Positions 13,487-25,956 of a stretch of DNA of 64,000 nt are shown in pieces. This DNA comes from Cheiracanthium punctorium. Taxonomy: Eukaryota > Arthropoda > Arachnida > Araneae > Cheiracanthiidae. The DNA is taken from the NCBI GenBank assembly GCA_038373885.1, contig JAWZYV010016978.1, forward strand, positions 186,001-250,000, read 5' to 3'. A model generated the notes under the pieces. It saw only the letters and a program-made list of their open reading frames with translations. It had not been told where the DNA came from and did not search any database. The translations under genes were made by a program, and so were the position numbers. Numbering within the stretch: the first letter of the stretch is position 1; each line of letters starts with the position of its first letter.

Positions 13487-14277
13487 CAGTGAAACCCCAA
13501 TCTATTGTTCCTGCATTCATTTTCCCGTATTGATTGTTTTATTTCTATGATTCCTGTACAAATTTGTATTTGAATAACATTAAAGAAACTCTTATGTATC
13601 GTTCTCCAAAAAGTGATTTTCCTACGTTCATTGTTGTAAAATGTTTCTCCTGACCAAATTGAAATTGAACATTTTAAGCGCATCAATATAGCATACACAC
13701 TACGATTGCTCCTTGGTATGATTTCTTGGTTTAATGAACACTGGTTGCATGTTGAAAAGGATGTGTATAGCATGAAATTTAATGATTACATTTCCATTAA
13801 TCAAGACGGGGAGGTATGTGGTAGCCTAAACTCTGAAGAACCATGTAATGTTGCAAAGAATGAAATAATGGTAAAGCAGAGGATAATGTTCATCCCAACG
13901 AGGCTGAGCCTACACTTTAACAAACTTTGAAGCAATAACGGTGTTTGAAACTGTATGAACTTATTTATACAAAATAAAATCACTTAAAAGGTCCAGAAAA
14001 ATATTGTAAATCTTGAAAATTTACTGTGTCATTGATGAAAAACCCCACATAATTTATTTTTAAAAATCAGTAATTTTTAGTATCACTTAATTTTCATCTT
14101 CGATTTATTTGTTTTGCAATTTTCTAACAAATTAGTATTTGTTAGTATACAGTCATTGCAAATATGCATGAAGATTGCTTTCTTCATATTTTGAGTTGAA
14201 CCCGCATTTGTCATTTTCCTGCATTCATCGTTTTTTCCTATGCACCTCATGAAAAATGATGCGTCGAGGTTCTGCTG
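13487..14277. mobile_element. Tigger/pogo-like element with TA target site
   Basis: The left end CAGTGAAACCCCAATC and the right end read inward CAGCAGAACCTCGACGC are Tigger-type termini, each next to TA (13485-13486 and 14278-14279). Subterminal CCTGCATTCATTTTCC and CCTGCATTCATCG also pair in inverted orientation. A short plus ORF (13706-13930) ends with DGEVCGSLNSEEPC, reminiscent of the acidic C-terminal tail of Tigger transposases, so this may be an internally deleted copy rather than a pure MITE. Confidence 0.6.
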
Positions 14278-14644
14278 TAATTTTACATTGCAATTTTTCT
14301 TCATGAAGTGAAATACTGGTGGAAGTTTTCAGTTTGTTGAAAGTGAAATGACCAGAATAAGAAGTGCTCTGTAATACTATCAGCTAATTTATAATCATAA
14401 TTATAATAATTAAATATTCAGCATTATATGAAATTGATACATGACAAGGCATAGGATCTTTTAATATTCAATATCATTTAGTATCTTTCTGGAAAAATAT
14501 CTTATGGGCAGAAACAAACTTGTCTGTCAAAGCACAAAAGGTTTTTAGTAAGCTGTTGGATAAAAATGGCAAGGTAATTTTACATTTGCAAGTGTAATAA
14601 CTCTAAAAAAGAGACTTTTTTGAAAGTGAAGTGGAAAAAATTAA

Positions 14645-14647
<3 letters not shown>

Positions 14648-14676
<29 letters not shown>
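14648..14676. repeat. Poly-T tract
   Basis: An uninterrupted run of about 30 T, the longest homopolymer noted in the window. It lies just before a repeat starting GAGCCGAGCAAAGTGAGC. Other long A/T runs are at 1741-1759, 21831-21847, 22957-22979 and 58367-58385. Confidence 0.8.
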
Positions 14677-14689
14677 CCCCTTCCCAATT

Positions 14690-15118
14690 TTATTGAGCCG
14701 AGCAAAGTGAGCAAAGCTCTTACACTACACTCAGGCATTTCAATGTAACGCTTCTCCTCCTAAACCACTTGACTGATTTAGTTCAAATTTGGCATGGTTA
14801 TAGGTACCAATGGTGACATGGTATAAATCTGAAATCAAACCAATCAGGTTAACCACAGAGGAATAATCACCGAAAAACCTGCTGCCATTAACTTTCAATG
14901 GAGATATTAGAAGAATTATTCTATTTCTCAATTACTTGCTCTGTGCCCTCATTAGACCTGCGACATTGGTCAAGGTTATAATGTTAATCACTTAAGAAAA
15001 TCCAAAATCGGACATACCATCAAGGAATAATCTCCAAAAACAATTCAACTTGAGGTAAAGATAACTGCATGAAATTTGCTCAGCTCAACATTGCATGTGC
15101 AATAAGGCATGCGAACCT
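14690..15118. repeat. Possible Helitron-type repeat (ends GCGAACCTAGT)
   Basis: The segment begins GAGCCGAGCAAAGTGAGCAA, contains the phrase CCACTTGACTGATTTAG, and ends TAAGGCATGCGAACCTAG|T. This is preceded by the small palindrome TTGCATGTGCAA, as expected of a Helitron 3' end (hairpin then CTRR before T). There is no coding capacity, and the 5' end was not fixed. Confidence 0.4.
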
Positions 15119-15498
15119 AGTTATAAAATAACTTTAATAACCAAATTTTGTTTTATTTGTGTCATTACATGCATAGCGTATATTGCTGTCCCTACTTTTC
15201 AGTAAAACATTCTTTATTTGGATGTCAACAAAGAAATGACCTATAATATGCAAAATCCTGTAATCTGCACAACCCTTGGTCCCAACCTGTGCAGATAAGA
15301 GAGTGTACTCGCATCCCAGAGGAAAACCCCTCTCTCACTCCTTTTTTATAAAACATTCTTGTTGCTTGTGTGTATTGGCATAGGAAAAACAATGTTACTG
15401 TGTTTCAGCTATAAGTTTTTTACTTTGCCTTTTAAAACCAGTTTTTTGTTGATTGTTCTTGTTGTAAACAAAGCTTCTTTTTGTCTTTTGATTTTTAG

Positions 15499-15634
15499 AT
15501 AAGTATGCTGCACTGTGGCCTTTCTTGGGAATCTGTGCTGAAGTAGCTGTATTGTGTACCATTATTTTTATCTATGAGAAGAGAAGGCAGAAGCCTGATT
15601 TTGATGAATCTGAAACTGAGCATAATACTGAGAA
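15499..15634 (+). CDS. Bsg: Basigin-like, transmembrane and juxtamembrane exon
   Basis: The most diagnostic exon of the gene. It encodes KYAALWPFLGICAEVAVLC, then TIIFIYEKRR. This is the unusual basigin/neuroplastin transmembrane segment: a Pro and a charged Glu within the hydrophobic stretch, then Tyr-Glu-Lys-Arg-Arg at the cytosolic face. In vertebrate basigin the intramembrane Glu and Pro are conserved and tied to partner-transporter association. The cytosolic part is acidic (PDFDESETEHNTE). Borders are TTTTTAG| and GAGAA|GTAAGT. The identification is from recall of the family, without an alignment program. Confidence 0.93.
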
Positions 15635-17166
15635 GTAAGTAGCTAGAATCCATAGGATGTGGTGTCTGATAAATGACTGACAGTAAGGTTTTCTTCAAGA
15701 GAGTAGGATAGTTGAGGATTATCAATTTGCCATAGTTTAACTTCCTCATAAATACTAGCTTTCACATTCTCATAAACACATTCACTTGCTGTAAGCATTG
15801 ATTTCACAAAGTAGTATATTAAGCTTTATGGTTAGTGTGTTTAATATTCATATAAAACTGTTATCAATAGGAATAACATCGAACTCTGATCACCAAATTG
15901 TGATGGTACCTAAAATTTTGTATCTAGGAACTGAATTTTTAGTATTTTTGGCTTCTGAGGGAAAAAATAGCTTTGACTTCTAGAAATCTGGACTTATGTG
16001 TGTGAAATTGGTTATGAAATTGAAATATTGGGACCATAGAAGCACAAACTGTTGAAATTCATGTATTTATAAATTATAGAAAAAATATTTTTTATTCCTA
16101 TAACTGTATTAATCATCTGCTGTATGTATTTGTGCAAAGTTGTTTATTTGGAATGAACGTTGTCTTCTCCTTAATGATTATCAGTTTTCAACATGGCATT
16201 TAGTTTGGGTTTTTGTGTGTAATGCAAATACAGTAACTTAATACATGAATAACCTGATGGCTTCATAAAAACTTTTCTTCCACTACTGCCACATTGCTAT
16301 TTCTTTTAGAGGAAAATATTTTTGCTCATAAAATGTGTAAAATATCCATGTAGTAGCAGTATCATTTACAACTATTCATCATTTTGTTGTTCTTGCATAA
16401 TATTTAAATATCTTCAATATAACTTTTTTTGTGAACTAAATATCAAGTATAATTTATGCAACTGCTTGCTTTGAACTAATGTCTTTTATTTTTATTTAAA
16501 ATTATCTTGCACTTTAGCTTTTAAAATTTACATAAGTGCAACACAATTTTAAGCTTATTTATAATAATTATTTCACCTGCTTCCTTTGTTTCAATATAAT
16601 AGTTTTAAATGTACTGTATTGTATAATGCATTCTGCAAATGAAGTCAACTCTGAAACAATTTTTGCAATTTGAAGATACTTGCACTTCATTTTTAAATGT
16701 ACCTTATAGTAAGTGTGTACAGAATCTTAATTACCAGATTCTCTACAGCCACTACCAATGGTCTTTTGGTAACTTTTTAAGTATTCTACTTGCTAAATAT
16801 GCAATCATTTACACCAACGATGCCAGTAATTAAGCATAATTACTGGATTATTGATATTTACTATGACATATATAAACCTATCATGGCTTCATAGTACTAG
16901 TTGTGACTTAAATTTGATGAAGCTACGTTGCATTTTAGTTTTATTTTGTTCTTTTGTAAAATTTGACGGTGTTATAACAATTTTTTTTTTTCTTCATTTC
17001 CTTTTGAAATAAAACACATTTGTTTCAGTTATAATCAACAAATGTATTGATTCAAAGAAATTTTTCTGTGAACCTGGTAGAGGCCAACTGTTATTTAAGT
17101 AATGCATTTATTCTCAGCTGTCATTGTGGAATTTGAATTTAATGTATGAATTAATTTTCATTCCAG
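15635..17166. other. Last basigin intron, nothing recognised
   Basis: AT-rich DNA with normal splice sites at both ends. No repeat family or extra exon is evident; the small ORFs at 15798 and 16639 look random. Confidence 0.5.
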
Positions 17167-17221
17167 TAAAAATATTCCTGATCAAGAAGAAAAGAGTAGT
17201 GATGTACGGCAGCGTAAATAA
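17167..17221 (+). CDS. Bsg: Basigin-like, terminal coding exon with stop
   Basis: After the acceptor CATTCCAG the split codon AA|T completes Asn and the tail reads KNIPDQEEKSSDVRQRK, then TAA at 17219-17221. The ending DVRQRK resembles the conserved VRQR tail of basigins. The five exons give about 217 residues in one open frame with no internal stop. Confidence 0.88.
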
Positions 17222-20200
17222 CTTCATTTCAAGTAACATCAAGGCTTGCATTATCTTAGTTTTTATATTTATACATTCATATTTATATATATACACCTTT
17301 AAAGAAAGGACTTTTATTTACTTTGTATATTATAGTTTGTTATTGAAAGAGATTAAATAAAATTAAAATTCTTTTGTAAGACTGTTTAAATTTATAAATC
17401 CTTTATTAAAATTTATTCTTAAACTGATAGATCGTTGGTCCTCATGAGCTGAAACTTGTTTATGAATTTTAAATTGTATATAAGAATAAAATAATGAAAT
17501 GTTTTAAATAGAAACTAAGTCTATGGTTCTTTTTATGTGTGTAGAGATGGTTAGTAGTGGGAAATATGTACATCAAAAGTGCCATTCAGTGTGTTTCACC
17601 TCGTATCCTATAAGCTTTACAAACATCTCAAAACTCGTTTTAGACTTTATGCGATAGTAATTCAGTTTTATTTCTTTGGTATATTTTATTGTTTATCCAT
17701 GTAACTGTATGGAAGGTTTTTATATGTATTCTTTTTTCTTGTTAATGTCAGTACTACAAATAGAACATATTTTAAACTGTATTATATGCATGCTGTTCTT
17801 ATGTATATAATTTTTAAAGTCTGTCTATTATAAGCATTTATTTTTAGAGTGTTGTAATGGATAAATATTCAGTACTATAGTGACTGTCAATAAAACTGAG
17901 AAGTCATTAGTATGTAACATTTTTATTATCAGAATAATGTGAAACTACTTTAGTTAATAAAATTATTTTTATATGCTATTATGATCCTCTCTAAAATGAA
18001 TACACTAGTTTCAATGTACTTTTTTAATTCCTTTTTTTTTTTTTTTTAAATTAGAAAGATAGTTAAATGGAAGGGCTGTTTGCTGTATAAATCTGTTCAA
18101 GCATTTAAGACTCATTGTAGTATACAAAAGATTCTTATCTACTTGGAAAAGGACTTTCTGACTGCCTAAATATACTTAATTTTAAGTGGTTCCAAGCAGT
18201 ACAATATATGAGGACAAGTTGAATTTACCTCAAATTACTGAATTTACCTTAATTATTCATGGTTAGTTTCCAGAAAATGCCATTCAAATTATCAGTGATT
18301 AGTGTAGTCATGATAGAACAAATGGCTGAAGTGGGTTCAGTTTTTTTAAGATCCATACAAAAATCTTTAGCAGAATTCTATAAAAGTTGAGGATAAGTAT
18401 TGAATTATGGTCTGTTTTTCTGTAGATTTATCAAATTATTTTTGCAAGGAGTGCAGTAAGTCTGGATTCACTTTGATGTAGGTTTTGTCCAAAAGTGCAT
18501 GGTGGTTCTGGTGAAGGCGCTAAGGAGCTTTAGCCCCTAATGATTATATCTTATGGATAACATCTAAAAAAATAAATTGCAGAAAAATCAGTTCATCCTT
18601 TTGAAAACTGATGCTACAGAGGCTTCAAACTTTATTGCTGGGAGTTTTAATCTTCAATAATTAAAATGGATGAGCATATTTTCATCTGTTTTACTTAAGA
18701 ACCATCCTAATTAAACTAACTTTCAATACATTTATATAGTGTGTATGTATGTACACTTTTTAAAAAGAGAAAAAAAATCACTTATTAAAATGATTAATCT
18801 GTGCGGGAGTTACTGTCTCGGATACAGACAAAAGCCTTCAAACTCTCACCTGTTTGTGTTGGTAGTTAAAAATTATAATTTCCATACGGGAGAATACAGT
18901 CTTGTATTTTTCCAAGAAATTTATAAAACAGCTAATGTATATGCAAAGTATTAATTTATTGTTATTTTTTTAAACTTTAATTATTTTTATGCCTTCTTAC
19001 CTTTTCTGAAGTTATTGTTGTTCATATGATTATAGGATGGCACTCTTTGATGTATAAAGGCACATATCAAACATAGAAGTTAGGTTTTCTGGATCCTGAT
19101 GATTTCTGAAGGGTCCAAATGGAAGAAATTAGGAACTATGGCAGTATGTTAAATGAACACATTCCACATTCGAACAGAGTCTATCTTACATGTGGGATGG
19201 CAATTGGCAAATGCTTTGTGATGCAACATACAACATTAATATTCAGTACTTTGTTGTAAAATTCAAATATTTATGCATTAAGGTAATTGAATTTGTCTAT
19301 ATACAAGAAGTTTTGGAGATTTACCAGCTTTTAACAAAATATAGATATTTGCATGTAAAAAGCTAGTCAACGGAGATTGAAGTTCCAGATTTAAAATAAA
19401 AATTTAAAGCAAGTAATTGTAATAGAATGCATCATTTTCTTTCAATCATTTTTCCTTGGTGAGATGTTTAGTGAAAGAATTCTTTTGCACTCTACTGTAT
19501 TCATGTGAGCTTTCACATACATTAATATTTCAGAAACATGTGCTTTCATTTGACTGTATAAGAAAGGTGTTTTTAATGAATTTTTTCTATTGCTGCCGTA
19601 CGAATACATCATGTAAGTTTGATTTGTTTTAAAACATGACATTTAATTTACAGGCATTTTGTTTTAAAATGGGACCTTTAACTATATGAATTTTTTTAAA
19701 CTGGGAATAATTTTGTTCTTGTATTCATGTATGAAACCAAGCTTTGTATTTAATATCTGCCTTTGTGATGGCAGATTAATGCATTTGTGCAGTAATCTGT
19801 TATTTATAAATTTATTTTATGCTTCTGAACCATTCTGTAGATATCTTGACATTCAATTTTAAAATAAGATTTTTAATTAAAATGTATTAGTATCTTAGTT
19901 TACATTATCTATTTAAGGTGTGCTTTTTAAGTTATTGTGCTGCTTTAATTAATCCCAATTTTCTTGTAGTATATCTTTTAAGAACATCAGATTAGCTTAT
20001 GTCAGTAAGCCTTTGAGGGGTGCTAAAGGAAAGGGTTTTAATGACTTTGACTTCAAAAGATATATGAAGTTAATAATTAAAGAGAAAACTTAGAAGAATA
20101 ATTCTAAAAAGCTTTACAGATGTTATAACAGGGATGTAGCCAGGGTGTAGGCAAAGAGATCTTGGGCACCCTCCCAAAATTTGGATTTTTTTTTTTAAAC

Positions 20201-22480
20201 TGGATGTTAACAATCGAACCTTTTCGTAAGAAATTCTATCTTTTCTATCTCTTGGTCCCTAGCCCCCCCCCCCTCCAATATAAAATGCATATTTTATAGA
20301 ACATGATTTTAACTTTAGTAAGATATGCCCATTTTAAGGTCAGTGGACGGAGGAAAATATGACTGCTTCACAGTTGGTTAAATATTTACATAATTTTACT
20401 GAACCATACATTGTAAAGTTAATTCATGATTACTTTGACAATGAAAATATAATTTGGGAAATTACGTGATTTTGTGTATTACTTTATTAGCAGCAGTTAT
20501 GTATTTACAAATTTGTGTTTTATGCACAAGAAATTAATGCATTGAATGGAATATCTAACTTGTACTATAGATTTTCATTTGAATATTGACAGATATTGGT
20601 GTGTTGGGAGAAGGGACAAGGTATTAATATGGATAACTTTGGTATAGTTCTTAATTGATGAAGGTAATAACTTTGTTTTTTAGCCTATTTTTGTATTATT
20701 AAATAAGTAAAAAATTATGACATTAAAAGATTTAGTCCTTATAAAGATTTTATTTTCAGTTGCAAAATATTGCATGCTTTTGAAATTTAAGGGGGAAACA
20801 TAAATGTCAGAATATTGTCTCACAGAAATGTCACAGGTAAAAAAAAAACCCTAATTCTATGAATTACTTGAAATAATATCAATATTTTTCACTCTTCTTT
20901 ATTTTAAAAATGTTCCCAAGTTATAGTGCATTGAAACATTATTATGCCTTGCTATGTAATTATATATTTAGAAAATAAAATAAAAAAAGACTTGGTAAAA
21001 TTCTTTTAACTTATTCTCAATATCTTAAAAAGAAAAGAAAAAATGCTAGTAGAAACTAGCAAACTATATATAATTTATATCTGTCTTATAATGATGTATC
21101 TAAACGAAAAGAAGAAAAAATAAAAAAAAGAATCTGTTGAAATATTCCAGAATTGCTAATTCATTCAAATTTCACAGAGAAGGGATATTACACCCTTCAT
21201 CTACATTATGCAGTTAAAATATTTGATCAATAATTGACCATAAAATAATTATCAAAGTGTAAAGGATTTTACTGTAATATGTCTGAAAATAACAATAGTG
21301 AAAATACATTACATCCAAAATTAAATTGCTTCAGGTATTAAGTGTTGTTTTGCCAAAACCAGATTCTTGTGTAATCTATAAACTTATTTAAGCTTCATTC
21401 ATCTTCATTAAAAATATTTATTGTGTTAGACTATTAAAAAAATACATATAACTTGTTACCTCAAATTATATATATTTTTCTCATGTATATATGATGTGAA
21501 TATTATCTGTAAAATGTGTTCAATCTCAACTTTAAAATTTTCACTGTCTTTTGGAAGCTTTAGCATCATTTTTTGCTATTTTAAATTGTTTGTATAGGAA
21601 TATTGATGATATTTAGCTTCTGAGAATATTCAGTTATGAATAATAGAAGTATCATTAATGTATAGGAATAAATATTTTGTATTTTCAGCCAATGAAACAT
21701 AGCTAGCATGAAATAACTTTTGATAATTTTAAAGTTATTAGGTATTTCTATAATATTGTAATTTGTGCTAAATTTGGGTAACTGGGCTTAGCCCTTTAGT
21801 CAACAATTAAATAGCAAGTAATGTATTGTTAAAAAAAAAAAAAAAAAGCATTTTTAAGAAATTCATTTAGTTATTTTTGTTTAAAATTGTGTTCATCACC
21901 ATCCTCATTGTGATACTTTTAGAATTACCGCCTCCTTATATTCTATGAATTTGCTATAATTTCCAGAAGTGTACATGTGCCTCAGTTAATTTATTTTACT
22001 TCATACAGTTAGAAAGAAATCTTTTGTAGCATTTTTATAGTTATATTCACCAGCAATGAGTGTCAAATTTTAAGTAGGATTTAAATAGTCTTAAAAAAAA
22101 AGGTTTTTGTATATATGTAGGAGAAAAAATAATTCTAGGTAATTGGCCAATTACTAAATTAGTTGTAGATTGTAGAAGTATATATATAATTAAAAAGGTG
22201 CTTTCTTAATCTCGCAGGGGCCATTAAAAAAAAAAAAAAACCTTGTGTTACAGAATTTTATTTATGTAGTGTTTCCAATTTTTATTAGCTACATTTGCAA
22301 TCTTCTGAAATACTCAATTTGAGTTTGATACATAAAATATTTTAAATATTATAACATTGAAATTTTTAAGAGTTCAAATGATTGCAAAGTAAAAATTGTC
22401 TATGCCTATAATAACTTCACTGCGTGTTACCAAATCTTGTACTGTTAATATTGTTTCAATAAATAGTCAAATTTCTGCTA
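17222..22480 (+). other. Probable 3' UTR of the basigin-like gene, then unannotated AT-rich DNA
   Basis: No coding exon is visible. AATAAA hexamers on the plus strand lie at 17356-17361, 17889-17894 and 22458-22463. The second, preceded by a TGACTGTC context, is a good poly(A) candidate; which ones are used cannot be told from sequence. At 20122 a lone hAT-like end (CAGGGATGTAGCCAGGG) appears without a visible partner. The rest is AT-rich sequence with homopolymer runs and small non-conserved ORFs. Confidence 0.4.
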
Positions 22481-22775
22481 TCTGATGTCTTGAGTCAATT
22501 TGTTTGCTGGAAAAAATGCTTAAAATTTGCTCTCACAGAGATTGTTTATTCATGAATTTTATCCTTTGTTTTATCACCTTTTTGAATTTTTCAATAATTT
22601 ATGCATTTGATCCATTAAATGCTAGGCAAACACTTTAATAATGTCTGTGTGGTCAAAATTATACACTTTAGCATATAAGTTAATGCAGTATTTTAAGTAC
22701 ACAAAAATCTCCCACTAGTGTGGCAAGAAATATACTTATGACTTGAACATAAGTGCAAAACAAACTCATCTTAAT

Positions 22776-23060
22776 CCTATCCTACTAGTATATGAATGTC
22801 AATGTTTGTATGTTTGCTATTCTTTCATCCTGAAACGGTTCGACAGATTTGGATGAAGTTAGGAATAAAGACGGCGAAAGTCCTGGATTAATATATATGC
22901 TACTTTTTATCATACGGGGGAAAAAAAAAAAAACTCTTCCTATAATATACAAATCTTTTTTTTTTTTTTTTTTTTTTTTAATAAATGAATACAATTGAGT
23001 TTCTTTTACAGAGCTGTCTGCAGATGGCACAGACTTGTATAATACATAGTTTTTAATAAA
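22776..23060. repeat. Helitron-like repeat start (TCCTACTAGTATATGAATG)
   Basis: TCCTACTAGTATATGAATG followed by TTTGTATGTTTG and AACGGTTCGACAGATTTGG resembles the 5' region of abundant arthropod non-autonomous Helitrons. The downstream limit is unclear. A related phrase (GTTTGTTTGTTTATTCGTCC) occurs near 24250. Confidence 0.4.
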
Positions 23061-23739
23061 TAAAACATTAGATTTCCTTTTTTTGCAGGTGAATTTGAAA
23101 TAATTGTCAGTTTCTTTTTATGTTATGAAATCTTAAGGGCGTTGGAATATTTTTATTGTACTCCAAATCCTAACTTCTCTTCCCTGCTCTTTCAACCTAT
23201 TTGAAGTGAAGCTTTGACACTTTATAGCACTTTGACAGCTCCATGTTCTCAACAGGGGACTCTCTCTCTTCCTGTAGTAAAATTTCGCAAGACCCTATGC
23301 TTCGGGCGTTTTTGTGGTCAAGCGAAGCTGGTGTTGGCCTGATGGGTGACTTAAAAAAACCGTATAGATTGCATATTTCCTACTCTTGCGATTTCAGAAA
23401 TAGTCTGGGAGCCAGCTGCCATTTTGGGGTCATCATTAGAAACTATCCAAGATTTTTGACTTTGGTTAATTTTATATTGTAAGTAAAGAAAATGAATGTC
23501 AGCTGACAGTAGTGGTGGGTGTAGCTGCCCCATCCACCCAAACATGTAAAATAATTAAATAATTATTATAAAAATTTGATACTTTGTACTTGTGTTTATC
23601 ACGTTATATACAAATGAAAATAAATAGTCAGCCAACTTTATAGCAGTGGATTATACGTCAGCTGCCGATGATCTGCATTCGGTGTATAGTGGTGGATCGT
23701 ACGTCAGTATGTAAAGAATACCCGTTAAGTAAAACAATA

Positions 23740-23990
23740 ATAAAAAAGCTGAAATTTGGTGAGGTGACAGTCAACTCTATTAGTTTTATTAAAAAAATAG
23801 TCCGCATAGTTTTTCGTGGTGGAAAAGTCCTCAGTTTGTGATTGAAAGTTGTAGCGTCTTGCGACACGTACAGGAACCTGGTGTATTTCATTTGCATCAG
23901 CTGATTACTTTTACACCGCGAAAAATTCAGCGGACAGCGTCTTTCAGGTAACTTGTGTTCAACAGCTGAGCAAAAAAATAATAAATTGCA
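23740..23990. repeat. Repeat with inverted partner at 33700-33905
   Basis: AGCTGAAATTTGGTGA..., GTGGTGGAAAAG and CAGCTGATTAC here recur on the opposite strand at 33700-33905 (ACCAAATTTCAGCTTTT, CTTTTCCACCACC, GTGATCAGCTGATGCAG). Two diverged copies of one element are therefore present about 10 kb apart in opposite orientation. The family is not recognised. Confidence 0.5.
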
Positions 23991-25956
23991 CATAACTTGA
24001 GGTACGAAATTTTTGTTTTTACGAAATAAATGGGAATTTAAGCGAAATTTTCTTCGATGTTTACATATAGGAGAAGGTAGCCCAAAATGATTCACTTAAG
24101 GAAAAATTTTGCACTAAATAACATAAATGTTAAATAAAACTTTGACCCTTTGCCACAGTATTTTATGCTATATTTTGCATCATAAACATATTTTAATAAT
24201 ATTTTAAGCTCAAATTGAGTAACGAAAAAATAAATATTATTTAAATGTGAAAGTTTGTTTGTTTATTCGTCCAGGAACTCCCCCCACACCGTTTGACCAG
24301 TCGTCTTGAAATTTTGCACATACATGTAAAACGACATAGAATAGTCCGCAGGCTGCTTTAAAATTCTGAAAATCCACCCATTCCCTAATTTTTTTATGAA
24401 TTTTCACAATTTTCAGGGTAGAAAGCTACTCGAATGTCCGATTTCAGCACATTCGTGAGCATAGTTAACAAAGATTTATTTATTTATTACTTTCAATAAT
24501 TCAAGTGAGACTGACTTCATTTTGATGTCACGAGTTTAAAAATGCATTAAAAATCCTAATGAGGTTAACCAGTTTTGACAAAAAATTACACCACGAGTGA
24601 AATAAACTTCTATCCAGATTATCAGATGCTGTAGAAAATAAAATGTGTTTTTTTTTTTCTTTTTCATTCACCAACTCATGTTAGATATCACAACTGAGAA
24701 TGCGATAACTTCATTTTTAAACTCATGATTTCATTTTGACGTCATGAGATTAAAAATGAATTAGAAATCTAATTACATTAAGAGGCTTTGATGCAAAAAT
24801 TTACTAATAAAAATTCAAAGTATTTTATTTAATGTGCATGCTACCCTTAGCGATTTTTTAGCTCTGATTTTTCAGCAACCCTAATAACGAAAAGGAACTT
24901 GCATTTTTTAAAATCCTGGAAAATTCAAATGTCGGCGCAAGATGCAAAACACTAATTAACATAATTCATAGTATTAGCTATCAGTTTGATGACGGTCGTT
25001 GTATGTATTACCAAAAATCATGCAAAATATCGCCAAGTTTGGATGACGTTTGGCGGTATATTATCTATACTAGATATACGAGGACTGTTTTTTTATTCAA
25101 TCTTCGATGCACAGTTAAAGAAAGATGAGTGAATAATAAAATGAATTTACTGCCAAAAGTTAGGTTCATATATGATTTCTTTTCAACATAATCGCCATGA
25201 AGATTCAGACAATTGTCGAATCGGTAGACAAACCTTCCAATGTTCTCACTTTGCCGCTAGAGATGTCCCCAAGGGCCTGAAATTGTTTCGCAAAACTTCA
25301 TCTGACGGAAAGCTTTCTCTTCTTACTCTGACCTCCTAGGTAGTTGTTCAGTTCAAGTATCGGAAATCACTCTGGGCTAAGTCAATAGCCAATAGAGACC
25401 ACCAAGATCTTACTCTCACTATACCGTTCTTTTGGAACATATTATTGGTCTCTTTTGGTTACTGACTTAGCCAGGGCCTCATTACCAAAAAGGCTCGGGA
25501 AGCTTGAGCTTCCCGAGCCTTTAGATTTTGCTCAGGGGCCCCGAAAATGATAGTAAAACAATTTAAAATCCAAAGTTTTATTTTTAGACTCATTTTTAAT
25601 ATTTTCTTTCTTTTTTTTGGGGGGAAGTGAAAGTAGTCGATTAACCGAAGGTTTGGTTGCATGACATCAAATTGAACACTGCAGGGAAATTTGATTGGAT
25701 GATGCTCCTCAGATGAGTTCCATGTGACGTCATGCAACCAAGCATTCGCTTAACAGACTATAGGAGATTATACTCCTGCAGTCTCTAGTGGATGCTAGCG
25801 AAAAGAACTTCAACTTTGTGTTTGTGTTTTGCTTCTCTCACATGCTTGCTTACCTCTGTTCTTGTTATTGTTTATTTCTGTACTTATTATTATTAAATAT
25901 TATTGCCTTCTTTTTTAAAAGTAAAATATTATCATCATTATCAAACAGTTTAAATA

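Noticed and set aside
23243..23545. Possible exon on either strand
   Set aside because: Both strands are open for 60-80 codons but neither has matching splice sites, partner exons or a recognisable family.
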